From contig NZ_FMMP01000017.1 in the NCBI RefSeq assembly GCF_900095725.1, forward strand, positions 90,822-154,821: 64,000 bases of DNA. The letters are read 5' to 3'. Below the pieces are notes generated by a model. That model searched no databases. It had not been told where the DNA came from and saw only the letters and a list, made by a program, of their open reading frames with translations. The DNA is from Cellulosilyticum sp. I15G10I2 (GTDB lineage: Bacteria; Bacillota; Clostridia; Lachnospirales; Cellulosilyticaceae). Each line of letters opens with the position of its first letter. The first letter of the stretch is position 1. The position numbers and the translations under genes were made by a program. Shown piece after piece: positions 26,920-36,730 of this stretch.

Positions 26920-27761
26920 TGGAAAATCATCGATCTAAATGCTTGCCACAGACCATTGCATTACATATTATACTAACGCTTATTGTTATTATAACACTGG
27001 CGCCGCTTATCATCGTATTATCAAGTTCACTACGCTCTACCTCTAACATGGCCTCACCACTTATTCTTTTTAATGAGTTTACACTTGAGAGTTATAAGGT
27101 AGCTTTTTTAAGAATGAACTTCCCGGTGGCTTTTATGAACAGTGTTTTAGTCACATTTGGTTCAGTAGCAGTAGTTGTGATGATTACTGCTATGGCAGCT
27201 TATCCATTGGCGAGAATAAAAAGCAAAACAGCTAAGTTTTTATATTACTTCTTTATAGCAGGACTCATTATTCCAGCACAGATGGTTATTGTACCTATTG
27301 CACAGATGTTTAATACTCTAGGTATTCCAAATACAAGATTTACACCGATGATTATGTTTATTACCTGCAGTATACCGTTTTCAAGTTTTCTTTACACAGG
27401 CTTTATGAAGGGTATCCCAGTAGAGATTGAAGAAGCAGCTTATTTGGATGGGGCAGGCCTTGCAAGACGATTCTTTCAGATTGTATTTCCGCTTTTAAAG
27501 CCGGCAACAATATCCGTTATTATTACGCAAGGTATATGGATTTGGAATGACTATTTCTTCCCCTTGATTTTCATTTCAAGAAGTTCTCAAAACTCTTTGC
27601 CTGTAGCGATGCTCAGCTTCTTAGGAGATCGAGAAAACCCAACACAGTGGAATGTGCTTTTTGCAGCCTGTATTTTGTGTGCGATACCACTCATTATTGT
27701 ATTTTCATTGCTGCAAAAACAATTTGTCAGTGGGGTAGCAGCAGGCGCTGTCAAAGGTTAA
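26919..27761 (+). CDS. ABC sugar transporter permease, MalG type
   Basis: This 280-residue partner permease overlaps the previous stop codon by one base. It has six hydrophobic segments and the EAA loop EEAAYLDGAGLARR. The ending FVSGVAAGAVKG is typical of MalG-like subunits. GAAGGAGG upstream of the ATG lies inside the previous gene. The operon lacks an ATPase gene. Confidence 0.94.
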   Translation: MENHRSKCLPQTIALHIILTLIVIITLAPLIIVLSSSLRSTSNMASPLILFNEFTLESYKVAFLRMNFPVAFMNSVLVTFGSVAVVVMITAMAAYPLARIKSKTAKFLYYFFIAGLIIPAQMVIVPIAQMFNTLGIPNTRFTPMIMFITCSIPFSSFLYTGFMKGIPVEIEEAAYLDGAGLARRFFQIVFPLLKPATISVIITQGIWIWNDYFFPLIFISRSSQNSLPVAMLSFLGDRENPTQWNVLFAACILCAIPLIIVFSLLQKQFVSGVAAGAVKG

Positions 27762-27781
27762 GCAATATCAATGCTAAATTG

Positions 27782-27806
27782 AGCCAGACTTATGTCTGGC
27801 TTTTTC
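27782..27806 (+). terminator. Rho-independent terminator after the importer genes
   Basis: AGCCAGAC (27782-27789) and GTCTGGCT (27794-27801) form a perfect 8-bp stem with a 4-base loop, followed by TTTT. It separates the importer genes from the GH78 gene, which may therefore need its own promoter or partial read-through. Confidence 0.88.
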
Positions 27807-27908
27807 ATTACTATAGATTTCACATCTTTAAATTTTAGTTATTCTCAAAGCAGGGTTTTTAGCAGTGAACTTAAAGATTTGTAGTAGATAAAAGAAAGAG
27901 GGATTAAA

Positions 27909-29483
27909 ATGGCACAGCATATAAGCAGCATAGCGGATTTTAAAATGGAAGTAAATCAATCTTTTGTGGATAAAGGGGTTGAACTGGAACCCAAGTTTAT
28001 TGAAACAAAGTCAGAACCTATACAGTTAGTTGAGTTGGAAAAGGACAGGGATAATAATTGGATGCTGTCAAAGCACAGCTCTTTTGAGTTAAAACAAACA
28101 GAAAGTTTAGGTAAAGGCGAGGCTGTCTGCTTTGATTTTGGCAATCATCAGGTTGGCTATGTATCTTTTAAAATTAAACCTATAGGAAGTCCGCCCGATG
28201 CGCCGGCACATTTAAGAATTAAGTTTGGCGAGACCTTATGTGAGATAGGCGAAGACTCTAAGGACTACGAGGGGTGGTTAAGCAGCAGCTGGATTCAGGA
28301 GGAGTTTATGCATATCGATGTTCTGCCAGCAGTTATTAATATGCCCAGAAGATATGCTTTCAGATATATGGAAATCAAGGTGCTAGATACTTCACCTAAG
28401 TATCAATTGATTTTTGAAGAGATAAGGTGCAGAACAGTTTCATCAGCTGATATGAGCAATGTAGCACCACTTAGTTCTAACGTTGATGAGGATTTAATCA
28501 AGATGGACCGAGTGGCGCTTAAAACGTTACATGACTGCATGCAGAGTGTATTTGAAGACGGACCTAAAAGAGACAGGCGATTATGGATTGGCGATTTAAG
28601 ACTGCAGGCATCAGCTAATTACTTTACGTTTAAAAACTATGATCTCGTTAAACGCTGTTTATACTTGTTTGCAGGGCTTACGCAGAATGAAGGAAGAGTG
28701 GGCGCTTGTCTTTTTATTGAGCCTCACATGCTAGTAGATGATACAGCACTTTTGGATTATTCGTTATTTTTTATTTCCTGCCTCCATGATTATTATGAGG
28801 CAACAAGAGATAGGGCAATCCTTGAAGAATTGTGGCCTGTAGCATATAAACAAGCTGTGCTTTCTTTAAGAGAACTGGATGAAGCCGGTGTTGTTAAAGA
28901 TAGAGAGGGTTTTTGGGCATTTATTGACTGGCATAAGGATCTCAATAAACAAGGGGCTGTGCAAGGCGTTCTTATTTATACTTTAAAGCAAGCTAGTAAG
29001 ATGGCAGAAGAACTTGGGTGCTTAGAAGAAGTTCAGTTATTGGATACTTATATTAAGCAGGCTTCTAAAGGAACACTGCAAAAACTTTGGGACGAGGAGC
29101 AGGGATTTTTTATAAGTGGTAAGGACAGACAGATTTCTTGGGCAACACAAGTGTGGATGGTGCTTGCAGATGTGCTGGAGCAGCAAGAAAATGAGGCACT
29201 GTTAGATCGTCTGTTTGAGAAAAATCCAAAGATCAATATGGTTACGCCTTATATGAATCACCATTTAGTAGAAGCACTTATTCTAAATGGGCGCAAAGAA
29301 AAAGCTTTAGAAATCATGAAATCTTACTGGGGAGAAATGATAAAAGATGGGGCAGATTGTTTCTGGGAATTATACAATCCGGAAGATAAAAAGGAGTCAC
29401 CATATGGCTCAAACATTATTAATAGTTACTGCCATGCTTGGAGCTGTACGCCAACATATTTTATCAGAAAATATTTTATATAG
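27909..29483 (+). CDS. GH78-type alpha-L-rhamnosidase-like protein
   Basis: This 524-residue protein combines an N-terminal beta-sandwich (about 1-180) with an alpha/alpha-barrel. The barrel's FEDGPKRDRRLWIGDLRLQA segment corresponds to the GH78 RDER..W.GD catalytic acid region, here with RDRR in place of RDER. The C-terminal NSYCHAWSCTPTYFI is also characteristic. It is much shorter than classical GH78 enzymes of about 900 residues and lacks their extra N-terminal domains. There is no signal peptide. It would remove terminal rhamnose from imported pectin-type oligosaccharides. The Glu-to-Arg change at the usual acid position makes the activity uncertain. Confidence 0.75.
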   Translation: MAQHISSIADFKMEVNQSFVDKGVELEPKFIETKSEPIQLVELEKDRDNNWMLSKHSSFELKQTESLGKGEAVCFDFGNHQVGYVSFKIKPIGSPPDAPAHLRIKFGETLCEIGEDSKDYEGWLSSSWIQEEFMHIDVLPAVINMPRRYAFRYMEIKVLDTSPKYQLIFEEIRCRTVSSADMSNVAPLSSNVDEDLIKMDRVALKTLHDCMQSVFEDGPKRDRRLWIGDLRLQASANYFTFKNYDLVKRCLYLFAGLTQNEGRVGACLFIEPHMLVDDTALLDYSLFFISCLHDYYEATRDRAILEELWPVAYKQAVLSLRELDEAGVVKDREGFWAFIDWHKDLNKQGAVQGVLIYTLKQASKMAEELGCLEEVQLLDTYIKQASKGTLQKLWDEEQGFFISGKDRQISWATQVWMVLADVLEQQENEALLDRLFEKNPKINMVTPYMNHHLVEALILNGRKEKALEIMKSYWGEMIKDGADCFWELYNPEDKKESPYGSNIINSYCHAWSCTPTYFIRKYFI

Positions 29484-29502
29484 TATATTTACAATGAAGT
29501 TT

Positions 29503-29552
29503 AGGGTTAAGTTAGGATGAAATTATATTTTCATCCTAAGCTAACCCTTTTT
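29503..29552 (+). terminator. Rho-independent terminator after the GH78-type gene
   Basis: AGGGTTAAGTTAGGATGA (29503-29520) pairs with TCATCCTAAGCTAACCCT (29531-29548) with one interruption, and a T run follows. It probably also insulates the convergent kinase gene. Confidence 0.88.
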
Positions 29553-29651
29553 AAATTATTTTTTGAGTATCATATTCTCCCAGAGTAGAGAACTGTTCTT
29601 TGGCAAATGAATCCTGCTATTGCAAGAAATTCATGGTGTTATACTGAAAAT

Positions 29652-31484
29652 CTACAGAGGGCCTCCTAACGTTACATGAGCTCCATGTGGATGTACATTA
29701 TCCAGTTTAAAAATAATATCATTTGGATATAGAATTTTAAATCGAATATAAATATTCATAAGTCCCATGCCATTAAGTTCTAGAGACGGAAGAAGATTTG
29801 TAGCATTAACGTGATCTATTTTTTGCCCTATATCAAGAAGTTTTTCTTGGGAAAATCCAGGACCAGTGTCAAGAACGGAAACTTTCCAAGCATTACCATC
29901 TATGAAGCCTGTAATATGGATTTGCCAAGGTGGATTGGTATTGGAAACGAATTTAACTGAATTTTCTACAATAGGTTGCAGAGATAATTTAGGTAATTTT
30001 ATTTCTAGTAGCTCATCAGGGATATTAATAGTATAAAATAAGTCGCCTTCATAGCGTATTTCCATACACTTTAAATAATCTAAAGTATGATTAAGCTCGT
30101 CCTTTAAGGAAACCAAAGATTCTTTATCAGATGAAATGTATCTTAAAAGTTTAGAAATGGTTTGACACATCACAATGATTTCTTTATCCATATTCTCAGC
30201 AGCCATTGCCTGAATCGTAGATAATGAATTGTAAAGGAAATGAGGATTCATCTGAGACTGAAGTGCTAACATTTTAGACTGCATTTCTTGATTTTGAATT
30301 AAAAGCTGTGTAGCGAGAGAAGCTTTTAATTTAATCTGCATCTTTTGAAAAGCTTGATTAAGAGTTTTAAATTCAATAATATTTGTTGAAATATCAGTTG
30401 TAATATCCTCACTAAGTGTTTCAAAATCAAATTTTCGTATTTTCTTATAAATGTTATGAAGGGGTGTGGTTATAAATTTTGCTGCCAAGAATGCAAGCAC
30501 AGATGCACCGATAAGAATAAAAATGCTAGCTAAAGCGATAGTGGTTATAAAGGCATTAAGAGATGTAAACAACTTGTTTTTTTGAATCACAATAACTGTT
30601 GTAAGTCCTGTATAATTAGATCTAATAAACTTTATAAATTCATTTTTACGGCTATAAGGATTTTCTATTTGAAAAATAGGACTCGTATAATTGGATTTAT
30701 GTAATATATCGAAATAATAATCTATAGAAGCATCTTGTTTTAAAATGGGAAAAACAACCTCACCATTTTGATTAAAGACAAAGATGTTTTCGTCAAAGGT
30801 AGGTTGATAATGCAGAAGATCTTTAAATACCTGTTTGAAATTTTTTTTCACTTCTATAATACCTTGTGGGACATTTAGCGTATTAAAATAAACTCGATAT
30901 AATGAAACAAAAGCCTTTCCATCAGGAGAGGAAAAGTATTTTGATAAGTATTCATCACTAGTGTTTTGTGTAATTATTTTATTTCCTTTAGCGTTTATAA
31001 CTTCACTGTACCAAGTCTTTTCTGTAATATTTTCTATCCGCATAGAATTATTCAGACCAGAAGAAAATACATTGCCATTCATAGCGTAGATGTTTACTTG
31101 GTCAACAGGTCTGTTAGGCCCGATAATAGCAGTCAGTAAGTCTCCAAGTATTTTAATGTTATTTGTATAATTATATTTTCTATCTTCTTTAGAATTTAAA
31201 TCTGAGGAGCTTACGTGGTAGTCTACATAGGTAGAAAATCTTTCTTTAACTAAGTTTGAATAAGCAACATTCATAGAAACTGTATCTAACATTTGAATTT
31301 CTCTGTCTACTGAAGCAGAAAGATTGTGAGTTATTTGTTCAACACTAACAAATGTCTCATTCTTTATTTTATGAGCTTGCCAATTTATAAAAAAAAGAGA
31401 GAATACTATAAAACTTATAAATAGAATAATTGCATAAGTAGAAAAGAGCGTAGATTGAATAGTTCTATCTTTCTTATAAAACAT
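29652..31484 (-). CDS. YesM-type sensor histidine kinase
   Basis: This 610-residue membrane kinase has AAGGGGGG before its ATG at 31484. Membrane segments lie at about 15-33 and 310-335, with a large extracellular domain between. HAMP follows. The phosphoacceptor His415 is in LALQSQMNPHFLYNSLSTI, and the ATPase domain has VENSVKFVSNTNP and DTGPGFS. Unusually no regulator gene follows. The nearest is the short regulator at 34203-34994, separated by a decayed binding-protein gene and a chemoreceptor. Its divergent neighbour is the duplicated promoter segment at 31538, so it was probably once directly divergent from the importer now at 35291. Confidence 0.93.
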   Translation of the reverse strand: MFYKKDRTIQSTLFSTYAIILFISFIVFSLFFINWQAHKIKNETFVSVEQITHNLSASVDREIQMLDTVSMNVAYSNLVKERFSTYVDYHVSSSDLNSKEDRKYNYTNNIKILGDLLTAIIGPNRPVDQVNIYAMNGNVFSSGLNNSMRIENITEKTWYSEVINAKGNKIITQNTSDEYLSKYFSSPDGKAFVSLYRVYFNTLNVPQGIIEVKKNFKQVFKDLLHYQPTFDENIFVFNQNGEVVFPILKQDASIDYYFDILHKSNYTSPIFQIENPYSRKNEFIKFIRSNYTGLTTVIVIQKNKLFTSLNAFITTIALASIFILIGASVLAFLAAKFITTPLHNIYKKIRKFDFETLSEDITTDISTNIIEFKTLNQAFQKMQIKLKASLATQLLIQNQEMQSKMLALQSQMNPHFLYNSLSTIQAMAAENMDKEIIVMCQTISKLLRYISSDKESLVSLKDELNHTLDYLKCMEIRYEGDLFYTINIPDELLEIKLPKLSLQPIVENSVKFVSNTNPPWQIHITGFIDGNAWKVSVLDTGPGFSQEKLLDIGQKIDHVNATNLLPSLELNGMGLMNIYIRFKILYPNDIIFKLDNVHPHGAHVTLGGPL

Positions 31485-31537
31485 AAAAACGATCCCCCTT
31501 CTATTTGTAAAAAAACACAGCTAAATGGTTGGATTTA

Positions 31538-31699
31538 TGGTTAAAAATATACATATCATACGATGAGAATAGCTATGTATATAATTTAATATAAAAAATA
31601 TAATAATGATATGAAAACAAATTCATTATATTTGTAAAAAATGATATTGTCAATAACATATAGATGGTAAAAATGGATTTGTAAAATAATGAGGAGGAT
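31538..31699 (+). repeat. Left copy of duplicated promoter/leader segment
   Basis: This segment matches 35125-35290 with scattered differences. Both begin TGGTTAAAAATATACATAT, share CATTATATTTGT..AAAATGATATTGTCAA, and end at AAAATAATGAGGAGG followed by the binding-protein start. In the right copy it lies directly upstream of the intact gene at 35291. In this copy the start codon ATG has become ATT. Confidence 0.88.
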
Positions 31700-31949
31700 A
31701 AAAATTAAAAAATATGTGGAGCAGTATTAGCAGATCAAAAAAATAGTTGAGCTTGGTTACTGAAGTGAGAACTATATGTCTAACACCCATGCAGATGCTG
31801 CTAAAAATATGGCAAGTGGCAAATATGCCATGGTAGTTGTAGAGATGACGCCTGAAATAATTCTTAAAAATATTGATAAGAAAAGAGCAAATCAGGTAGC
31901 ACTAAAAGATCCAGAGTGGATGCAAATAATAAGTATTAATGATGACTAG
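31700..31949 (+). pseudogene. Internally deleted remnant of a sugar-binding lipoprotein gene
   Basis: Three blocks match the intact gene at 35291-36631. The first codons (31700-31730) match the region after 35291. Segment 31743-31840 matches about 36056-36155 (TGAGCTTGGTTACT and AACTATATGTCTAACACC are shared). Segment 31841-31920 matches about 36545-36625 (CTTAAAAATATTGATAAGAA is shared). The start codon is lost, stops interrupt the frame, and two large internal deletions remove about 1.1 kb in total. It cannot encode a functional protein. Confidence 0.9.
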
Positions 31950-31975
31950 CTAACCGTTATCAAAAGAAAAATACG

Positions 31976-32020
31976 ATAGAGCCCTAAGGAGCTTGTTTGA
32001 TCAATTAAGGCTCTATTTAG
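31976..32020 (+). terminator. Hairpin after the decayed binding-protein gene
   Basis: ATAGAGCCCTAA (31976-31987) pairs with TTAAGGCTCTAT (32005-32016) with one mismatch, and a short T-containing tail follows. It is probably a weak terminator ahead of the chemoreceptor gene. Confidence 0.55.
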
Positions 32021-32164
32021 TATTAAGTTGTTTTAATGAAAAGTTGTATTCAGTATTCTAGAATTATTTTATTCATCACTATATTAATTTTTAAAATGGC
32101 ATGAGGTAGTAAAGTCTAACTAATATGAAACAAAATTCAAGCAACTTTATTAAGGGGTGTATCT

Positions 32165-34231
32165 ATGGCTAGGAAGCTTAAAAAAAAATTATCGCAGAAG
32201 AAATTTTCAACACCAAAGTTTACTCAGAAGTGGTCAATTGGGAGTTTTTATCTTAAAAAAAGAGGTTCAGCTTCTATTAAACGAAAACTTGTTACAATTT
32301 GTATATTATTTGCAATTATCCCCTTACTTTTAGTTAATGTTATATCTTCTTCTGTATCAAAACAGGCACTACGTAAAACAAGTGAAAAGCTCACTTCTGA
32401 ACTTGTTCGGCAAATTTCTGTCAATGTAAATGCTTATATTAGTGAAGTAGAAATAAATGTTACTCAGTTTGCTGTTGTTGACTTAGTTCAAAAGAAACTA
32501 CTTACGAAATATATTTCGGGGGACGCCTTAGAAAAATTCACCGCAGCTCATGATATTCAGCAAAGTCTTCTTTTTTTAGGCTCAATGGGTAAAAATATTA
32601 AAAGCGCTACACTTATGTTGGCAGATGGCAAACTCATGGGGGGGACAGATAAATTTAATGAAGAAGATCTAGCAAACGTTCAATTTATTGAATCAAAAAA
32701 TGGGGCTATGTGGCAAAAGGGATTAGGCACATTAGAAGATGATATTTTCTTTATCAAAAATATCGAGGCCCTATCTGAAAACGATAAATGTGTCGTGGTT
32801 GTTTCGGTAAATGCTCAAGCTTTTATAAATAACCTAGAAACTATTGAGCTTTTAGATGGCGCTAATCTTTATATAACTGACAACGCTGGCAACATGATTT
32901 ATAACAAGGACCCTAAGGTTAAAACGGTTGACCAAGCAATATGGAGTGAAATCGATAAAGAAAAAGAATTTGGTACAACAAGTACGGCTAAGACACTTAT
33001 TACATATTCCCTGCTGCCAAATGACTGGCATATTATAGCTGAAATTCCTGTAAGATCTTTAACCAGTCAGTTAGATGCTTCTACCGTTATCATATGGATT
33101 CTTATTTTTGTTATAGGAGCGCTTGCAATTCTTGTAGGCTCATTAGTATCCAACAGTTTTTCAAATCCAATTATTAATCTTATGACACTTATGAAACGTG
33201 CCGAAGAAGGCGATCTTACTGTTCAAATGCCTGCCAAAGGAAATGATGAAATTGCCAGACTCTGTACAAGTTTTAATCACATGATTAAAAATATTCGTGG
33301 ACTATTGAAAGATACAAAACATGTCATTATAGAGACCTTAGAAGAAAGCAAGATACTGCGAAATTCCACGGAGCAGTCTGTTGAAACCTTTGAGCAATTG
33401 AGTATGTCCATAAATGGCATCGCAGAGGGAACAAACCATCAGGCTGAAGATGCACAGGAAAGCTCTGTGGTTATGACAAACTTATCTGATAGTATGCAGG
33501 ATGTCATGCATAAAACAAATACCATCTTTGAAAATAATCAAGGAGCAAAAGAAATGATTCAAGTAGCTACAAGCAGCATGCAGTTTTTAAGTGTAACTAT
33601 GAAATCCTCTATTTTGGCCTCAGCTCAGATTCATAAAAGTATTATAGAGTTAAGTGGGTTAACAAAAAGTATTGAAGACATTATGAAATTAGTAGATGGT
33701 ATAAGTGGACAAACAAACCTGCTTGCCCTGAATGCAAGTATTGAGGCCGCAAGAGCGGGAGCAGTAGGAAAAGGGTTTGCTGTTGTTGCTCATGAAGTTA
33801 GAAATTTAGCAGAACAATCTAAAAGTGCTACTGTCGGCGTTAGAAGAACCCTTAATAATATTGAGGCTAAGACAAAGGATACGGTTAACCTAGTTGAAAA
33901 ATCAAGGGAAACCTTTGCAAGTCAGGAAGAAGCCGTTAAACAAGTGTATGAAATATTTTATAGTATTATTGATATTTTAAAGCATATGGATTTAGACCTT
34001 GAACAAGTTAATGATAAGGTTAAAAGTATGCGTACTTTAAAAGAAGAAATGGTTAATAAAATTGATAATATTGCTATTGTTACCCAAGAATCAGCAGCTT
34101 CTACACAAGAAGTCAGTGCATTAAGTGAAGAGCAGAAAACAGTTGTTGAAAATTTGTATGATTTATCTAACAGGCTTACTTTTGCAATGGAAAATTTGAA
34201 TGCTACAATTCAGACTTTCGATGTTGATTAA
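32165..34231 (+). CDS. Methyl-accepting chemotaxis protein
   Basis: This 688-residue chemoreceptor should relay ligand binding to CheA/CheW and the flagella. The start follows AAGGGGTG at 5 bases. A basic, lysine-rich cytoplasmic leader of about 40 residues precedes TM1 (about 42-62). An extracellular Cache-type domain spans about 70-300, and TM2 about 305-328. The HAMP domain ends near [14 protein letters not shown] long cytoplasmic coiled coil has its hairpin tip at [17 protein letters not shown] (about 515) and [10 protein letters not shown]. It lies inside a sugar-importer locus, between a kinase and a regulator gene, which suggests taxis toward the sugar handled by the importer at 35291. 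Its last 29 bases overlap the convergent regulator gene. Confidence 0.95.
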   Translation: MARKLKKKLSQKKFSTPKFTQKWSIGSFYLKKRGSASIKRKLVTICILFAIIPLLLVNVISSSVSKQALRKTSEKLTSELVRQISVNVNAYISEVEINVTQFAVVDLVQKKLLTKYISGDALEKFTAAHDIQQSLLFLGSMGKNIKSATLMLADGKLMGGTDKFNEEDLANVQFIESKNGAMWQKGLGTLEDDIFFIKNIEALSENDKCVVVVSVNAQAFINNLETIELLDGANLYITDNAGNMIYNKDPKVKTVDQAIWSEIDKEKEFGTTSTAKTLITYSLLPNDWHIIAEIPVRSLTSQLDASTVIIWILIFVIGALAILVGSLVSNSFSNPIINLMTLMKRAEEGDLTVQMPAKGNDEIARLCTSFNHMIKNIRGLLKDTKHVIIETLEESKILRNSTEQSVETFEQLSMSINGIAEGTNHQAEDAQESSVVMTNLSDSMQDVMHKTNTIFENNQGAKEMIQVATSSMQFLSVTMKSSILASAQIHKSIIELSGLTKSIEDIMKLVDGISGQTNLLALNASIEAARAGAVGKGFAVVAHEVRNLAEQSKSATVGVRRTLNNIEAKTKDTVNLVEKSRETFASQEEAVKQVYEIFYSIIDILKHMDLDLEQVNDKVKSMRTLKEEMVNKIDNIAIVTQESAASTQEVSALSEEQKTVVENLYDLSNRLTFAMENLNATIQTFDVD

Positions 34232-34994
34232 ATTGACTGTTTCTATAAGTGATTCTATAATTAGCGGGACTCTCCCCAGTTGCTTTTTTAAAAATTCGGC
34301 TAAAATGAAAAGGGTCTGGGTAGCCGCAAAGTTCTGCCACAGATTTGATTGAAAGTTCAGGATTGATTAGGAGTTGCTTGGCAATAGTTATGCGATAATC
34401 GGTAAGATATTTAAGCGGAGATGTATTTGTATATTTAATAAAAATTTTAGTGAGGTAAGAAGATGAAAATCCAAACTGTGCAGACAAAGTATTAAGATCA
34501 ATAGGTGACTTATAATTAGTATGCATAAATTGCTGTACCAGCATAACTATTTCTTTTGGAGTCTGCTGTGTTGAATTAGGCAGTAAAGAAGAGTCGTTAA
34601 GTTCTGTCAGAAGACTTTGTTTAAGTGAGAGCAGTAAAGTTTTTAGTTCATCATTATTAATAGGTTTAAGAAGATAATCATCTACATTGTATTTTAATGC
34701 ACTTTTAGCATAGTTAAAGTCGTCGTAGCCACTTATAATAACTTTTTTTATAGAAGGGAATTTTTGATGGATTTCAGAAGAAAGCTGAAGGCCATCTATA
34801 ACAGGCATTCGAATATCTGTGAATACAATATGCGGCGTATGTTTTTTAACTAACTCTAAGGCTTCGGCACCATTACGAGCAGTAGCAACCACTTTAAAAT
34901 GGCTGTCGGTCTCTTCAATGTTTCTAACAATATTTTTTAAGATAAGTTTTTCATCATCCACCACAATCACAGAAAAAACAAGATCTTCATACAT
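34203..34994 (-). CDS. Short AraC-type response regulator
   Basis: This 263-residue regulator has AGGAGGT before its ATG. The receiver domain has [15 protein letters not shown], phosphoacceptor Asp60 in IVFTDIRMP, and YLLKPINN. It is joined by a short linker to the AraC double HTH (about 150-255, including [18 protein letters not shown] and [20 protein letters not shown]). The roughly 250-residue central region present in the other three regulators here is missing; receiver-linker-HTH regulators of this length are known. The gene converges with the chemoreceptor and diverges from the binding-protein gene at 35291. The likely kinase partner is at 29652. Confidence 0.93.
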   Translation of the reverse strand: MYEDLVFSVIVVDDEKLILKNIVRNIEETDSHFKVVATARNGAEALELVKKHTPHIVFTDIRMPVIDGLQLSSEIHQKFPSIKKVIISGYDDFNYAKSALKYNVDDYLLKPINNDELKTLLLSLKQSLLTELNDSSLLPNSTQQTPKEIVMLVQQFMHTNYKSPIDLNTLSAQFGFSSSYLTKIFIKYTNTSPLKYLTDYRITIAKQLLINPELSIKSVAELCGYPDPFHFSRIFKKATGESPANYRITYRNSQFNQHRKSEL

Positions 34995-35124
34995 AATAAA
35001 CGACCTCCTGTTATTAAATGAACACTCTAGAGAAAGGGAATTATCTAATCATAAATAATTCTATATTGATATAAAGCTTCACAACTGAGATGTTGTTAAT
35101 TGTAACTATAAGACTTTTGTAAAA

Positions 35125-35290
35125 TGGTTAAAAATATACATATTACATGATAGAAATAGCTATGTAAACTAAATGTATAAAAAAATATAATAAGGATATA
35201 AAAGCAAGTTCATTATATTTGTTAAAAATGATATTGTCAACAATATGTAAATGGTAAAAATGAATTTGTAAAATAATGAGGAGGGTAAAA
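35125..35290 (+). repeat. Right copy of duplicated promoter/leader segment
   Basis: This is the partner of 31538-31699 and the functional promoter/leader of the intact binding-protein gene. GAGGAGGG ends it just before ATG 35291. Shared sequence between the two copies upstream of both genes marks likely promoter and regulator-binding elements, though no clear -35/-10 was singled out. Confidence 0.85.
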
Positions 35291-36631
35291 ATGAAAAAAA
35301 TATTTGGAGCAGTATTAGCAGGAGTAATGCTTACTAGTATGACTGCATGTGCAGGAGGAAAAGAGGCAGCACCAACACCACCAGCAGCAGACACAACTAA
35401 AGAAGTATCGGAAGCAAACGCAAAGCAGGACGTAACGATTTCTTATATGGCAGGTCAAGACTGGGTTTATGATGCGGAGATGAAACTGGGAGAAAAGTTT
35501 ACAGAGGAGACAGGCATTAAAATTGATTATCAAATTATTCCTTCTGATCAATACACTAATCTTTTATTAACGAAACTTAATGCTGGAGAATGTGCAGATA
35601 TATTTGGAGCTCAAAGCGGCAGTACTGATATACAAACTCAGATTAACGTAGAAAAAACAGCTTTGGATCTTTCGGGTGAAGCGTGGGCAAGTACAGTGGA
35701 TCCGTTAGTAGCTAAAGAATTATCTGTAAACGGCAAACTTTATGGACAACCTACAGCAGACACTTCAAGTGTATGGGGCATTGCCTATAACAAAAAAATA
35801 TTTACAGACCTAAGTCTTGAGATTCCAACAAATTATGATCAATTTAAAGCAATTTGTGAAAAGATTAAAGCTGAAGGGATTACGCCTATTTATGAATGTA
35901 TATCAGATGGATGGCATCATGTACTGTGGTATCCAGAAATAGGTCCAGTCTATGAAAAAGCAGCACCAGGGCTTGCTGAAAAGCTTAATATGAATACAGC
36001 GAAATTTGCTGAGAATGAAACCATGAACAAAGTACTTAGTCAAATCAAAGAAATGGCTGAGCTTGGTTACTGGGGTGATAACTATATGTCTAACACCTAT
36101 TCAGATGCGCCTAAGAATATAGCAAGTGGCAAATATGCTATGTTTGTAGCTAATCAAGGTTTTGGCGCAGAAGTTAATGCAGTAGACCCTAATTTTAGTG
36201 CAGATGATATAGGTTATTTTGTTATACCGCTTGCAGATAATCAAACTTTAAATGTGAATCCTTGCGGACCTTCAAGATTTGTTTATTCAGGTTCTAAAAA
36301 TGCAGAAGCTGCAAAAAAATATCTTGAATTTTTGGCAAGACCAGAAAACCTTCAGTATATGATAGATAATGTGCCAAAATACAATAAGCTTCCTTTCCAA
36401 GGTGTACAAGATAAATATACTGAAACGATTAAAGAATTTTATAACAGATATCCAGAACAAGGTGCAGTATATCAAGTAGCTATTAAATATCTTAATCCAC
36501 AGTGGATGGATATAGGAAAAGATTTAACTGCTATGTTAGTTGGGGATATGACACCTGAAACAGTTCTTAAAAATATTGATAAGAAAAGAGAAGAACAGGC
36601 AGTAGCAGCAAAAGACGCAGCCTGGAATTAA
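35291..36631 (+). CDS. ABC sugar transporter, substrate-binding lipoprotein
   Basis: This is a 446-residue CUT1 binding protein. ATG 35291 is used; an in-frame ATG at 35276 lies within the ribosome binding site. The lipobox SMTAC has Cys20, followed by an Ala/Pro/Thr linker. Family features are LLTKLNAGECADIFGAQSG, GKLYGQPTADTSSVWGIAYN and ASGKYAMFVANQG. It is first of the importer genes, divergent from the short regulator. A decayed partial copy lies at 31700-31949. Confidence 0.94.
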   Translation: MKKIFGAVLAGVMLTSMTACAGGKEAAPTPPAADTTKEVSEANAKQDVTISYMAGQDWVYDAEMKLGEKFTEETGIKIDYQIIPSDQYTNLLLTKLNAGECADIFGAQSGSTDIQTQINVEKTALDLSGEAWASTVDPLVAKELSVNGKLYGQPTADTSSVWGIAYNKKIFTDLSLEIPTNYDQFKAICEKIKAEGITPIYECISDGWHHVLWYPEIGPVYEKAAPGLAEKLNMNTAKFAENETMNKVLSQIKEMAELGYWGDNYMSNTYSDAPKNIASGKYAMFVANQGFGAEVNAVDPNFSADDIGYFVIPLADNQTLNVNPCGPSRFVYSGSKNAEAAKKYLEFLARPENLQYMIDNVPKYNKLPFQGVQDKYTETIKEFYNRYPEQGAVYQVAIKYLNPQWMDIGKDLTAMLVGDMTPETVLKNIDKKREEQAVAAKDAAWN

Positions 36632-36654
36632 ATTCTAACATAGACAGATGATTT

Positions 36655-36694
36655 TAATTACAGCCTAATAGCCTAAGCTGCGAGGCTGTAATTA
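36655..36694 (+). promoter_or_regulatory. Intercistronic hairpin between binding protein and permease genes
   Basis: TAATTACAGCCT (36655-36666) and AGGCTGTAATTA (36683-36694) are a perfect 12-bp inverted repeat with a 16-base loop and no T run. Like the hairpin at 8371 it sits between binding-protein and permease genes and probably stabilises the upstream mRNA end or dampens permease expression. Confidence 0.7.
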
Positions 36695-36730
36695 TATCAT
36701 ATCAATATATCACAGAAAGCAGGTTATTAT

